From Monodelphis domestica (lineage: Eukaryota > Chordata > Mammalia > Didelphimorphia > Didelphidae): a stretch of 64,000 bases of DNA. The stretch spans positions 10,769,757-10,833,756 of the forward strand of contig NC_077232.1 of assembly GCF_027887165.1 (NCBI RefSeq), in the 5' to 3' direction. Below, one piece after another: positions 19,701-30,900 of this stretch. A program made the translations under genes and the position numbers. The notes under the pieces were generated by a model. That model ran no database searches. It was not told where the DNA came from and saw only the letters and a list, made by a program, of their open reading frames with translations. Position 1 is the first letter of the stretch, and each line of letters begins with the position of its first letter.

Positions 19701-21014
19701 GAGCCGAGCACCAACACGGAGCCTCTCGGTAAATGTCGGGGTGGGGGGGGGGGTCGTGGTAGGGGCTGGGCTGGGGACAGGCTGTGCTCCTGGGGGCTGC
19801 CCCAGGGGTCAGGAGGGTTGAGGAATCCCAGCCCTTCCCTTGTGAGGGGATTGGATTTCGGCCAGTCTTCACTGGTCTTCAGTTCTGCCTTCCTTACAGA
19901 TGCCCTCCTGGCCCAGTTCTTTACCTGCGTCTCCAGCTGGGAGCTCCAAGGCTCGCTGCTGTCACTGAGGGAAGGCCGACCTCTGCCCATAGCAGAGGGC
20001 CTGCCCCCTGGTCTCTGGGGAGGCTTACGAGTTGGTCCTCTGAACGTACAGGACCCTTTTGACTTGAGTCATAACGTGGCAGCAAACGTGACCAGCCGAG
20101 TGGCGGGTCGCCTGCAGAACTGTTGTCGGGATTCAGCTAATTACTGCCGAAGCCTCCAGTTCCAGCGTCGTTCGCCCCGGGGTCGGGACTGGGGTTTGCT
20201 TCCTCTGCTGCAGCCCAGCTCTGCCAACTCCCTGCTCTCTGTTACTCCCATCCCCCTGCCCCTGGCCCCCTTCTCCCAGCTCTGTGCTGCCATCACTCAG
20301 GTGTTAGAGGAAATGCTGGGCTGCCAGGTAGAGCAGAGTAGCAAGAGGCCCAGGCCGGAAGGAGACGGGGAGGAGCGGCCCCAGGGAGGACCCAGCAAGA
20401 GACTACGACTAGAGCGGGAGGAAGAGCGGAAGGGATCCCTGCAGGATCAGGCAACTGAGGGGCGCCAAGATGGGGCTGCCGTAGAAGAGATGATGCTGGC
20501 GGCTGATGGCAGAGAGGACCAGCCATCGGCCACAGGGGACGTTGGGCAGTTGGGGGAGCAGCCACAGAGGCTCTGGCAGCATGTGATTGAAAGGAAAGAA
20601 AAGCAGCTGGAAAATCCAGGGACTGAAGAGATGGAAACTGCCCAGGGAGGAGAGGAAGCGGGGCCGGGGATGACACCAACCTGGCTCTGTGCACTCTGGC
20701 ACCGGGTGTGGCTTGGGCGGCGGAGGCTCCGGAGGCAGTTGCAGCAGCAAGCCAAAGGGGAAATAAGCTGGCTGCAGGCTGAGGCTCGGGTGACCCAGGA
20801 GCTGATAGCCCAGGAGAGCAAGAAGCAGGGAAAAGAGGCCGAGCCACCCCCGCCCCTCCTCACCTTTACTGCTTCTGTCAGCCCCTCTGGCCAGTTCTTT
20901 ACTCTCACCCAGCTCCAGGATCCTCAGGGCCTGTTCCCTGATCTTCATCACTTCTTACAAGGTTTTCTGCCACGAACTCTTCGGGGCATCCTAGGGTGTG
21001 AGAAAGGCGACTGA
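13722..21014 (+). CDS. TUT1: TUT1 / Star-PAP, nuclear terminal nucleotidyltransferase, complete
   Basis: Speckle-targeted poly(A) polymerase and U6 snRNA uridylyltransferase. Exons: 13722-13803, 16912-17102, 17329-17644, 17837-17937, 18320-18774, 19187-19296, 19413-19523, 19636-19728, 19900-21014; 2574 nt, 857 aa (human 874). The start gives [16 protein letters not shown], matching the family N-terminus. Domains: a C2H2 finger (Cys18, Cys21, His34, His40); an RRM (about 56-128, VFVSGF and GVFAIVEM); a nucleotidyltransferase motif FGSSTNGF...CDLDLF with Asp216 and Asp218, and a third acidic residue near Asp376 in [11 protein letters not shown] Pro/Ala/Ser-rich insert with degenerate repeats (exon 5) splits the catalytic core. 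A PAP-associated domain follows ([13 protein letters not shown]). The charged tail ends near [14 protein letters not shown]. Confidence 0.97.
13895..14112 (-). mobile_element. Two MIR-like fragments, minus orientation
   Basis: Two adjacent fragments in TUT1 intron 1 each carry the antisense MIR signature: GGGGAAACTGAGGGCC...GAATTCGAACCTG (about 13905-13965) and GAAACTGAGGCAGTG...GGACTTGAACCCAGGTC (about 14028-14102). Confidence 0.6.
14113..15233 (+). other. TUT1: TUT1 intron 1, unassigned part
   Basis: Pyrimidine-leaning intron sequence upstream of the hAT element. It has no convincing ORF and no RNA gene. A short TGTGTGTG/TATGTGTATATG patch occurs near 14508-14540. Confidence 0.5.
15234..15697. 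mobile_element. Non-autonomous hAT-type DNA transposon with 8-bp target duplication
   Basis: A 448-bp element (15242-15689) in TUT1 intron 1 starts CAGTGTTGGCGAACCT and ends with the imperfect inverse complement AGGTTCACCATTGCTG (12 of 16 terminal positions pair). It is flanked by perfect 8-bp direct repeats CTTTAGAA at 15234-15241 and 15690-15697. Eight-bp duplications and CAG...CTG termini are hallmarks of hAT elements. No transposase ORF is present, so it moved in trans. A second truncated copy begins at 35782. Confidence 0.9.
16120..16430 (+). mobile_element. Probable L2-type LINE fragment
   Basis: The sequence resembles the decayed RT-to-3' part of L2-like elements (AAATCTTGTCGATTCTGTCT, GTCTCCTAACTAGTTTCCCT, CCAAAGGCTGCCAGAAT, GTGACTTTCTGTTGCCTCTG). 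The assignment is by recall of the consensus, without alignment. It lies in TUT1 intron 1. Confidence 0.45.
16600..16765 (+). mobile_element. MIR SINE, sense
   Basis: A near-complete MIR-like copy: GACCTGGGTTCAAAATCTGA, TTCAAGTCACTGAAGTTCTC, GACTAGATGGGCCTCCAGG and the tail GGGGATCCTATGATTCT. It ends 146 bases before TUT1 exon 2. Confidence 0.75.
18030..18150 (-). mobile_element. MIR/Ther-type SINE fragment, minus orientation
   Basis: In TUT1 intron 4, CAATTAACTTCCTGTAGC...GTGGGATTCGAACTCAG...CTAGTCCACTC matches the antisense CORE-SINE body. Confidence 0.65.
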
Positions 21015-21028
21015 GGAGACGAAGGGGC

Positions 21029-21034
21029 AATAAA
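21029..21034 (+). terminator. TUT1: TUT1 poly(A) signal
   Basis: AATAAA begins only 15 bases after the last base of the TUT1 stop codon, so the 3' UTR should be very short (a few tens of bases). A GTGCTTTTTAT downstream element follows directly. Confidence 0.85.
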
Positions 21035-22126
21035 GTGCTTTTTATACAAGCTTCATCTCTGGGTTTTGCCTTTGGGGCACTGCCTGGCATTGGAGAGCCG
21101 AAGTTAAAATGCCAAACGTCCTTTTTAACTCGACAAACCTTTAGGTTTGGGGCTGAGCCAGGAAGGGGGTCTGTCTGTAGAGAGATTTCATGGAGGGATA
21201 TGAACTTGGATCGGGGAAAATACATCTTCATTTTCACTCGGCCCCTTCATAGCCACATATTTAATGCACTTAAAAACATTGTACTAAAACCAGGGAGAGC
21301 AAAAGCATTGTCCAAGTTCCTTCAGGAATAAACATTTCTAAGTAAAATGCTAGCCAGGAGATTATAGCAACATATCACAAATATGCATTGTGACAAGGGG
21401 GATTTATGCCAGGAATGCAGGGCTGGTTCAATATTAGCAAAATGATCCTATCATTGATCATATCAAGAATAGAAATCAGAGCATTATCTCAACAGATGCC
21501 TTTGACAAAATACAATACCGATTCCTGTTAAAAACTGGCAAGCATAGGAATCGATGGAGCCTTTCTTAAAATGAGGACTATCTGCAATAGGGTTAATTAA
21601 AAGCCTCAGAAAAATCAGGAGTGACGCCTCATCACTGCTACTATTCAATATCGTACTAGAGAGAATGCTTCCCTAAGAAGCAACAAGACAAGAAAACGAA
21701 ACTGAAAGACTAAAAATAGGCTATGAGTAAACCAAGCTCATCACTGCAGATAATGTGAATCAACTAAAAAACTAGTTGAAACAACAAACAACTTTAGCAA
21801 AGTTGCAGGATATAAAATAAGCCCACAAGTCATCGGCATTTTGATATTCCATCAACAAAGCCCGGCAGCATGCAATAAATTCCATTTTAAAATAATTGCA
21901 GATAGTATAAAACACTTGAGAGGCTACCTGCAGAGACAAACTGAAGGGAAATATGAACACACAAGCTGATAAAACAAATGACATTTCTACCTAAATGAAT
22001 TTGCTCATCCTGTGCCATGCCAATCAGATGAATGAGAATTGCTCTATAGAATTGGGAAAAGTATCATCTGGAAGAATGAAAAGTCAAGAAAGTCAAGGGA
22101 ATCAGTAAAAATGTGAGGGAAGGAAG

Positions 22127-22329
22127 TTTTTTTTTTTTTAAACCCTTACCTTCTGTCTTGGAGTCAATACTATGTATTGGAAGAATGGTAAGGGCTAGGC
22201 AATGGGGATTAAGTGACTTGCCCAGGGTTACACAACTGGGAATTGTCTGAGGCTAGATTTAAACCTAGGACCTCCCATCTCTAGGCTTGGCTCTCAATCC
22301 ACTGCGGCCCCCTCCCCCCAGCTGCCCCC
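22127..22329 (-). mobile_element. Mar1-type CORE-SINE, minus orientation, inserted in L1
   Basis: A poly-T head (the minus-strand poly-A) is followed by AACCCTTACCTTCTGTCTTG, AAGGGCTAGGCAATGGGG and TGACTTGCCCAGGGTTACAC, ending at AGCTGCCCCC. It is full length but for a small internal deletion. Confidence 0.9.
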
Positions 22330-22660
22330 AACAATCTAATTTTTGATAAACCCAAAGATCCAAGCTTTTTGGACAAGAACTTGCCATTTGACAAAAATTA
22401 CTGGGAAAACTAGAGTAGTTTGGCAGATACTAGGTATAGACTAATAACGCTCTATTCCAAGGTCAAAATGCATAAATGATTTAGACACAAAGGGTAATAG
22501 AACTAAGTTAGGGGAGTGTGGAAAAGGGAAGAGTTTATGATCAAACCTGAAAGAGGATCATAGGAAGTAAAATGGATAATTTTGATCACGTGGAATTTAA
22601 AATGTTTTGCACAAAAAGCAGCCAAAAATTCAAAGGAAACGTGAAACAAGGGGGAAAATC

Positions 22661-22878
22661 TTATTTATTTTTTTTTAATTTTATTTAGTCAATTTAGAAC
22701 ATTGTTCTTTGGTTACAAGATTCATATTCTCTCCCTCTCCTCCCCCCACCCCTTCCTGTAGCTGAGGCACAATCCCACTGGGTTTTACATGTGTCCTTGA
22801 TCAAAACCTCTTTCCACATTGTTGATGTTTGCACTAGGATGATCCCTTAGAGTCTACATCCCCAATCCTATCCTAGGG
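22661..22878 (-). mobile_element. Unassigned retroposon (same family as 36198-36512), inserted in L1
   Basis: A poly-T/A-rich start is followed by TTTAGTCAATTTAGAACATT, a CTCCCTCTCCTCCCCCCACC block and CACTGGGTTTTACATGTGTC. The near-identical order of blocks at 36198-36512 shows that this is a repeat family. Near-repeats AGGGGGAAAAT/AGGGGGAAATT at the two edges look like a target duplication. It may be the 3' end of a LINE; the family was not determined. Confidence 0.65.
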
Positions 22879-23400
22879 GGAAATTTTAAAGCAAGTTTCT
22901 TTGCTTAACTGAGCAAAATGTATAAAAAGTGTGAGTCATTCATTCTTCAATTGATAAATGGTCAAAGAATATGAATGAACAGGCAAGTTTCAGAAGAAGA
23001 AATCAAAGCTATAGTCCCATGAAAAAGATGCTTGAAATCACTTGATTAGAGAAATGCCAAAACAACTCTGAGGTACCACCTTGCACTTATCAGTTTGGCT
23101 AATAGGACAAAAGGAAAAAGACAAATGCTAGAGGGAATATGAGAAAATTGGGACAGTGAAGTTGTGAACTGGTGCAACCATTCTGTAGAGCAATTTGGGA
23201 CTAGATTGAGACTGTTTTTATGAAACCAATGAGTTCTAAGCCCCTTCTTGTATTTTGAAAATTGAGCATAATAGTGAATTCCATGGTTGGACCAATATTT
23301 CTTACCCCTGCACATGTAGGCACTTTATGCATAAACTTTTCTTAGGCTCATCAGAGGTCCCAGCATCCTACTCTTCTATTTTGGGACTATTATTATTATT

Positions 23401-23561
23401 ATTAAAACACTTACCTGCTGTCTTGGAGTCAATACTGTGTATTGGCTCCAAGGCAGAAGAGTGGTCAGGGCTAGGCAATGGGGGTTAAGTGACTTGCCCA
23501 AAGTCATACAGCTAGGAAGTGGCTGAGGCCAAATTTGAACCTAGGACCTCCCATCTCTATG
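23401..23561 (-). mobile_element. Mar1-type CORE-SINE, minus orientation, partial
   Basis: It contains CTTGGAGTCAATACTGTGTA, AGAGTGGTCAGGGCTAGGCA, TTAAGTGACTTGCCCAAAGT and GAACCTAGGACCTCCCATC. It lacks the tRNA-like end. It interrupts the L1 remnant and follows an (ATT)n stretch. Confidence 0.85.
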
Positions 23562-24639
23562 GGACCATTATTAATAACTAAATAGTATTAATGAAACAAA
23601 GAGAAGCACTGCTTTGACTCTGACAACATTTGTTACAAGAACTCTGGATAAAGACTGATGCTGGAACTAAGGTGAGGTGCAAAACAGGGTAGGTAATGCC
23701 CCACTCAAAGGGGTCTTAAGACTGAGAATGAGCATGACTGGGAAAACTGCTTCAGGACTTTACACCCCTTGGGGAAACAGCTGGATTTAGCCAGTAATTA
23801 AACTTTTTATTTAATGTATTCTTCTGCCTTTATTTTATTTCCAGTCCTGTATGCCTGAATTTGTGTTGAGTTTGAGTAAACCGAGGCCCTACTGTACCCC
23901 CAAAGGGTTCTCAAACTGCATTTCCTTTGACCCAGTAATCCACTTCTGGCTCTGTATCTCGGAGCTTAAAAAAAAAGGAAAGAAAAGGGAAAGGACCTAC
24001 ATGTACAAAAATATCACTGGCAGCTCTTCTGCTGGTAGGCAAGAATGGGACCTGGAGGGGATGCCTGCCTGCCCATCAGTTGGGGCACAGACTTGTGGAC
24101 TATGAATAGGACTGGAATAGGTAGGATGAGGAGACGGTTCAGAAAAACCTGTTAGGCTGATATGGACAGATGCAAAGTACAGTGAGCGGAGCCAGGAGAA
24201 GAGCGACAGCAATATGGTACCATGACCAAGTGGGAAAGACTAAATGCTCTTCACCTCTGGAAGAAGAGCCCACGGAGTCTGGGTGCAGAGAAGGCACCGG
24301 ACTTTTAAATTCATCTATTTATTTATTTTTCCTGGGTTCTCTCTAGGAACATGGCTCCGTGACACACGTTTTGCCTGACTTCAGTATCGATTGGGCAATC
24401 GATGTCCAGGGGAGGGAACAGAGCATTTGGAACTCAAAATTGTAAAGAACAATGCCACTGGTTTTCGCACGTAATAGGGAAATTTTTATCCAGCACTCGG
24501 TGCACTCCCGCGCCCCCTGGCGGACATCTGGGCCCGCGCCTCAGTTTCCCCTTCTATAAAAGGTGGGTGTCGTGTAGAACGGAGCTTGGATTTCCGTCTT
24601 GCCCAGCGGACAATCATTTCTGCCTCAGTCTCCACAGAA

Positions 24640-24962
24640 GCGAGAAAAATGGACCCCGGCCACGAGGAGGGGGCGGGGCCTGGAGGAGCCTCCGCCCGAG
24701 CCAACCGACCGCCCTCGCGGCGGGCCTCGGCGGTGCCCCGTGCGCAGGCGTGCGCCGCTTCGCGACTTCAGCCGGTGTGGGGAGGGATCGCCCTCCTGTC
24801 GCGCGGTTCCGTTCGACGCCATCCTCGCTTTCCGGCCGCTGTCCCCTCCCACCCGCCCGTCCGTCCCTCCCTCCCTCCCTCCTCCCCTCCCCGCCCCCCC
24901 CCCGGCCGGACTCGCTTTGCGGCAGCGCCGACGTCCCCACCCCCTTTCTCTGCGGAATCACC
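24640..24962 (+). promoter_or_regulatory. EEF1G: EEF1G CpG-island promoter and 5' UTR with candidate TOP tract
   Basis: A strongly CpG-rich, TATA-less region that continues into intron 1 (to about 25480). It includes a TCCCTCCC run (24860-24900) and a GACGTC palindrome (24930-24935). Just before the start lies CTTTCTCTGCGG (24944-24955), a C-plus-pyrimidine tract of the kind that begins 5'TOP mRNAs; EEF1G is a known TOP mRNA. The cap site itself is inferred. Confidence 0.7.
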
Positions 24963-27900
24963 ATGGCGGCCGGGGTGAGTCTGGTGGCCCCGGAGCCGGG
25001 GTTGCGCATCCGCTGCCATCCTGCGCTCTCCCTGTCGTCGCCCGCCGGCTACGGGAGCCCAGAGCACTGGGGGGCCCGGCCCAATCCCCTGTGGCCGTTG
25101 CAGGCCCTGCCCGGGGGTCGGGGGTGGGAGGAAAAGAAACTGAGGCCGGGCCGGGGCCGCCGCCCCGGGACACTTGAGATCCCCGCGCTCGCCGGCCCGG
25201 GGGCTCGGCAGAGGGAAGGGGAGGGTCCGAGGGGTGCTGCGGAGGGTGCTGAGCAGTTTGGGAGGGCAGCGGACCCGCGGCTTAAGGGTCTTCGGGCGTA
25301 GGGGGTGTCGCGGGCAGGCGGGGCCTGGGGGTGGTTAGCGGTTTGGGGGGCATGGGAGGGCAGGAGGCGGGAGGGCCGCCAGTCTTGGGGTGAGGGCCGG
25401 GGGACCCCGGCATGGGGGGCGGAGGCAGCGTGCCTGTGCGGGGCCGCGGGCGCTCTGCAAACCCCGCCGACTTGGCCCTGGAGGACGAGGGGACACGCGG
25501 CCGGCCTCAGCCGCCTTCCAAGTGGGGAGCCTGGCCGGGACCTAGGCTGGTTGGAAGCCCCCCAGCCGGGCCGCGGCCCCCTGGTGAAGGGGGAGGAGGC
25601 CCCGCCGGCCGCTCAGGGCTCATGGCCACTCTTCCCCCTTCCGCAGACCCTGTACACGTACCCTGAAAACTGGCGGGCCTTCAAGGCCCTCATCGCTGCA
25701 CAGTACAGCGGGGCCCAGATCCGCGTGCTGTCCGCACCTCCCCACTTCCACTTCGGTCAGACCAACCGCACCCCTGAATTCCTCCGCAAATTTCCTGCTG
25801 GCAAGGTGAGTGGGTGCGCTGGCCGCCAGAGCCGGGGGGAGGGGCCCTGGGGGGCCACTGCGGGGCTTGCGCCCCGGAGCCTCCTGCAGCGGCCTCTTGT
25901 CTGCTCCCCCAGGTTCCGGCATTTGAGGGCGATGACGGGTTCTGTGTGTTTGAAAGCAATGCTATTGCACACTATGGTGAGTAAAGGGGCCGGGATGGGG
26001 AGGCTGGAGGAGGCGGGGAGCCCCCGGCCTCCCCCTGAACCTCTGTTCGTCCTGCTGCAGTAAGCAATGACGACCTTCGAGGTCCTACTCCGGAGGCAGC
26101 TGCCCAGGTGATCCAGTGGGTGAGCTTTGCTGACAGTGACATTGTTCCTCCAGCAAGTACCTGGGTGTTCCCCACACTTGGCATCATGCATCACAACAAG
26201 CAGGTGAGCGCCGGGTCCTGGCCCCATCACAGCTTTCAGGCTGGTCCTTGACTTGGGCAAGACCCTTCCTATCCGTGATAGTCTGCTGGCTGGCCGGCTC
26301 CCTTCTCTGGCCATTTCTCACTCGGCCATCACCTGGCTGACCAGACTCCTTCAAGACCAAATAGAAACACTTAAGCCTCGACTTATCTTTCCGGTCTCCT
26401 TCATTGTAGTCCCTCAGGTCCTCTGGGGTCCACTCAGACCAGCTGCCTCCTTGTCCCTTTGCTTTGGCCCTTCACCAGGCTTGGCACAACCACCCTTTTT
26501 ACTTCTCTCTTTTGGATGCCCCGGATTCCTTCAAGGCCCCCTTCTCCATGAGGCCTTTGCTGATTGAGCCCCTCTTCCCTCCCTCTCTGTGTGGATGCGC
26601 CCATATACGTTGTCTTCTCTGATGGAACGTACCCTTTGAGGGCAGGGACCCTTGTATCTAGCGCCTGGCAATGCTTGGCATGAGGTAGACCCCTAAGTAT
26701 TTGTTGTTTTGACTGAGGGAAGGAGCCGGTGCCAGAAGGAAGCAGAGAGGGGCATCACAGTGCCAAGGATTTGGAGATGGAAGGTGCCCTGGGCCCTCTC
26801 ATCTAATTCTCTTCCTCTCTTTCAAAACCCTCCCCTTCTGTTTTAGAATCAATACTGTGTATTGGTTCCAGGGCTGGGGAACAGTAAGGCCAGTTGAGTG
26901 AACTTGTCCAGGAAGTGTCTGGGGTCAGATTTGAACCCAGGACTTCCTGTCTGGGCCTGGCTTTCTATCCTAATTCTGTTTCTTTAGAGGAAGAAATAGG
27001 GCCAGGAAGGAGTAAAGGAACTTGTAGTCGTAGCAGCCTCTTTTGGTCTTTGGGATTTTCCCTGGATCTGTGGCCACCAGGAATAGGTAGCAGAGTAGAA
27101 TGGACTGAGGGCTGGAGGGAAGATAAGCCCAGGGTCTTCCTGGAGGGCCCGTCTGGGAGGAGGCAGGTTTGGCGGCTTGGCGGCGGCGTTGAGCCCTGCT
27201 TTTCCCCTAGTGCCCTTGCCCAAGTTAGAGCCTTTTCTCGGGCCTCAGGCTCAGTAAGTGAGGCGATTGGACTAAATGACCTTCAAGAGCCCTGCGGCCG
27301 GGGCCTTCTAAATCGGGCAGAAGTTGGCAGTGGAAAGAGGCTTGAGAAGGCATGGAGTGACTGGGGCCAATTCTGGGGGTTGGTAATGGGAGAAGAGAGG
27401 GCTGTCAGCTGTTGGCTCACCTCCGCTCATTTCCTCTCTGACCTCTGGGCCCATCACTGACGGATCTGACTCCCTCCGGCCCGTCCTAGGCGCATGATCC
27501 ATGGAAGGCTGGCTGGTAGGGTGTGCGCCGAGCCCTAGGACCCTGCTGTCTCAAACCCGCAGCCGAAAGGAAGCGCTTCCTAACAGCTGGAGCTGCCTCA
27601 GGGGAGGGGGCAGCCCCGGAAACATGTCCGAAGGGGCACTGATTTGGCAAAATCATCGGGCACCGTGCTGCTGCGGCCTCATGGGACCCCAAGAGGCTGA
27701 GCTGGGGGGAGCCAGGGCCACCTCTTGAGGCTGGACCCTAACAGTTGGGCCTATGCCGAGTCCACTGTTTCGTTTCCTCTGCCAGGCCACCGAGAACGCC
27801 AAAGAGGAGGTCAGGCGAGTTCTGGGGCTCCTAGACGCACACCTGAAGACTCGGACTTTCCTGGTGGGTGACCGGGTGACCCTGGCGGACATCACAGTCG

Positions 27901-30900
27901 TGTGTACCCTTTTGTGGCTCTATAAGCAGGTGAGTAGGGATGGCAGCAGCATGGCTAGTGAGAGACCGGACACAAAGCTGGGCCCAGCTAGGACAGCTGG
28001 TTCAGGCCAGGCCTTTGGCTGAAGGCTGGTTCTGGGGCCTTTCAGTTAGTGTGAAGACTCACGGGATTCTTCAGTTCCTTACATCAATTTTCTCCCAATT
28101 TTTGAGACGTTAGCGGGGGCTCTGCTGCTTGGAGTTTTCCCTTCACTAGGGGAAGGGAGGGGGGTCAGTATTAGAATCCTGCCCTCACAGAGCTCCCACC
28201 ACTCAGGCTAGAAGGGCAAAAACAGCGATGTTGACTTCTCAGAGAAGGGGGAGGAAGCTCTGGGCAGTCTTTGGGGTGTGCATCCCAGCACTGATCTGTC
28301 CTGGAATTGTTCTCTAGGTCCTAGAGCCATCTTTCCGGCAGGCCTTCCCCAACACCAACCGCTGGTTCCTCACCTGCATTCACCAGCCCCAGTTCCGGGC
28401 GGTATTGGGGGAGGTGAAGCTCTGTGAGAAGATGGCCCAGTTCGATGGTAAGTGAGAATGGCCTTGAGGCCCTTGTCTTTGCAGTAGCCTTCCCTGCCTT
28501 TTCTTGGGGCAGCACGCCTTATAAGGACTTCAGAAAGAGGAAGGCTCGCTCCCGTGAAGAAAAGGCGGGCGCTCTGGGCAGGTGTCCATCTCTGAACATG
28601 GTGGGGGCTTCTGTGTCCTTGGGGGCCAAGTGTGGTCGCTGTAACGGCCCATTACATGGCTGTTTCTGTTTCCCCTGTCGTGTTTCTTTACTTGCCATCA
28701 GGCCACGTGTGGTGGTTCTTAGCTGCCCAAAAGGGGAATTGTGGGGCAGAGGGGTTCTTTACCTAGAGTTTTGTCATTGAGCTTCTGGGGGAGGGTGGGC
28801 TGTGGGGCTGCTTTCTTGGCATCTTCCCAAAGGCTGGGCCAGTTCACAGCTCAGGCCTCCCTGCAGTCCACCGTCAGTCCCCCTTCCTCCCTTCTACGCT
28901 TCAGGGGTGTTGAGATTTGCACGTGGACTGAGTGGCCCTTCTGGTGGTCATGTGCCCACTTAGGTGTGCTAGGTTGTCAGAGACTGGAGGCAGAGACTTC
29001 CTTGCTTCTTTCTTGGTCCTTGTTCATAAAAAGCTTTAAAGGTCATGTGATGAGGACTCTTTTTTTAGACTGCCTTTGTCCCTTGTCTGGATAGGAATTC
29101 CTTGCTTTACTGGCTGGGAGGACCCTTTTATCGGCTTCTCTTCTCTTTTTTTGTGGTGTGATCTTGTATTTTCAAAAGGATGGTATGTGGTGTGAGATTT
29201 TGGTCTAAGTCTGATTTCTGCCAAACTTCTTCCCAGCTCTTCTGGCCAAATAGGGCCTTTCTGAAGCCTCATTTTGGTGAACTTGGAGCCTTCCTTTTCT
29301 GTTCTGTCCTACTGATCAAATTTTCAGGTTTTGAGCCTTTACCAAAAGGCTAAAATTTTCCAGGTGCCAGGCACTGGCCTTCAGAGTCAGGCTCTGCATT
29401 TCCTAATCCTTCTTTTAGAGTGATGTGGCCTGTTTGAGAGTCCTCAAGACAGGGCTTAATATGGGGACCGTTTCTCCCTTTTGCTAGCTAAGAAGTTTGC
29501 TGAGAGTCAGCCTAAGAAGGAGCCTCCAAGAAAGGAGAAGGGACAGAGAGAAGAGAAGCCAAAGGCCCAGGCTGAGCGGAAGGAGGAGAAGAAGGCAGCT
29601 GCAGCCCCTGGCCCCGACGACGAGCTGGATGAGTGTGAGCAGGCTCTGGCTGCCGAGCCCAAGGCCAAGGACCCCTTTGCTCACCTGCCCAAGAGGTAGG
29701 ACACAAGGACCTGGGGAGGGAAGATTGGATTCATTAGAAGAACTTACTGAGTGCTTACTCTGGGCCAGAACCTGAGAGTCACAGTGGGGGAGGCGACATG
29801 TCCACCAATGGGTAAAAGCAGGAAAGTGCTCTCCGGCATGGACACGTGGATGAACTCCCTGACTGGGAAAAGATTCCTGCAGAGGATGGGCTTTGTGGTC
29901 TAGGCAGCTGGAGCTGGGTTAGAGTTGTTCATTGGGGGAAAGTCTGAGGGAACAGGGAAGGTAGTGCCAAACAGAAGTGATCCTGGAAGCAGTAGCGAGG
30001 CTCTGCAGTTTATTGAGCAGGGGAATGGCCTGGGCAGACCATTCCTTTGGGGGGATGGATTGCTTGAAGCAAGAGACCCGTTAGGATTTCACTATAGAAG
30101 TCCCATTCAGTGGTGGGGCCTGGATGCGAGAGGAGAGAGCCTGGCACCGCAGAAATGGTGGCATTTTTTAGCGGATTGGAAATGTGTGGTAGATCAAGGG
30201 GAGGTATTGTGGATGAGCCCTCTGTTGTCCGGCTAGGGGCTGTGTCCTCTATAGTAATGGAGACAGTAGGAAGAGGGGAAGTTCCATTTGGACTTGTTCA
30301 ATTGAAGGTGTGACTAGACATCCAGCTGGAGGTGTGTCCTGAGAGGTCAGCACAGAGGTTGGGGCTGAATGGAGCAGAGGGTAGGGTCACTGAGAGTGGA
30401 GAGGAGGGTCCAGGACGGCTCCGAGACTCGGAGAGATTGGACCAGCCTTTGGCTCGTGGCACCTTCTGGGTGTCACACATCTCATATGAAACCCAGTCAT
30501 TGTCTGATCTGTGTGACTGAGCACCTCCTCTGGAGGTCAGGGGTGGAGAGGAAGGGAGCCAACACTGATCCTTGGGAGATGGAGCCCAGCTGGGAGTCAG
30601 CCTGCTTCCTCTGATGCCACTTAAGTCCAGAGATGGCTCTCTAGGAGGACCATCACTCCTGCTCACCAAGCTTGAATGCCTGGGCCCCATGTGGGCATTT
30701 TGGGCCTAGTCAGGGTTTCTCCTCCGAGATGGCAGATGCTAAGGTGAGCAGAGCACTGGATTGGGGAGTCTCCTTGTCTGTGAAGGGAGGCGTTGACCCG
30801 ACTGGGCTTCTTAATTTCTCTTGGATCCTGGACTCCCCAGAGTGGTGCTTTAAGTAATTGAAGGAAAGTGAAAATGAAGGGAGAACGAAGAATTTTTTCT

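Larger units (their letters stand above)
21290..24330 (+). mobile_element. Degraded L1 LINE (3' half), split by later insertions
   Basis: The + strand retains decayed L1 ORF2 signatures. The RT region GFMPGMQGWFN is near 21400, followed by a TFDKIQYR-like patch and an LLFNIVLE-like patch near 21640-21660. Downstream there are an FDKPKDPSFLDKNLPFDKNY-like patch near 22340-22400, and the 3' part (ACAACTCTGAGGTACCACCT near 23060; GTACAAAAATATCACTGGCA near 24003). Many stops and indels make it dead. Insertions at 22127-22329, 22661-22878 and 23401-23561 interrupt it. It fills most of the 3.9 kb between TUT1 and EEF1G. Confidence 0.8.

Noticed and set aside
24402-25301. 299-codon open frame over the EEF1G promoter
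   Set aside because: It reads through the CpG island and the exon 1 donor in the wrong frame. The real start is ATG 24963.
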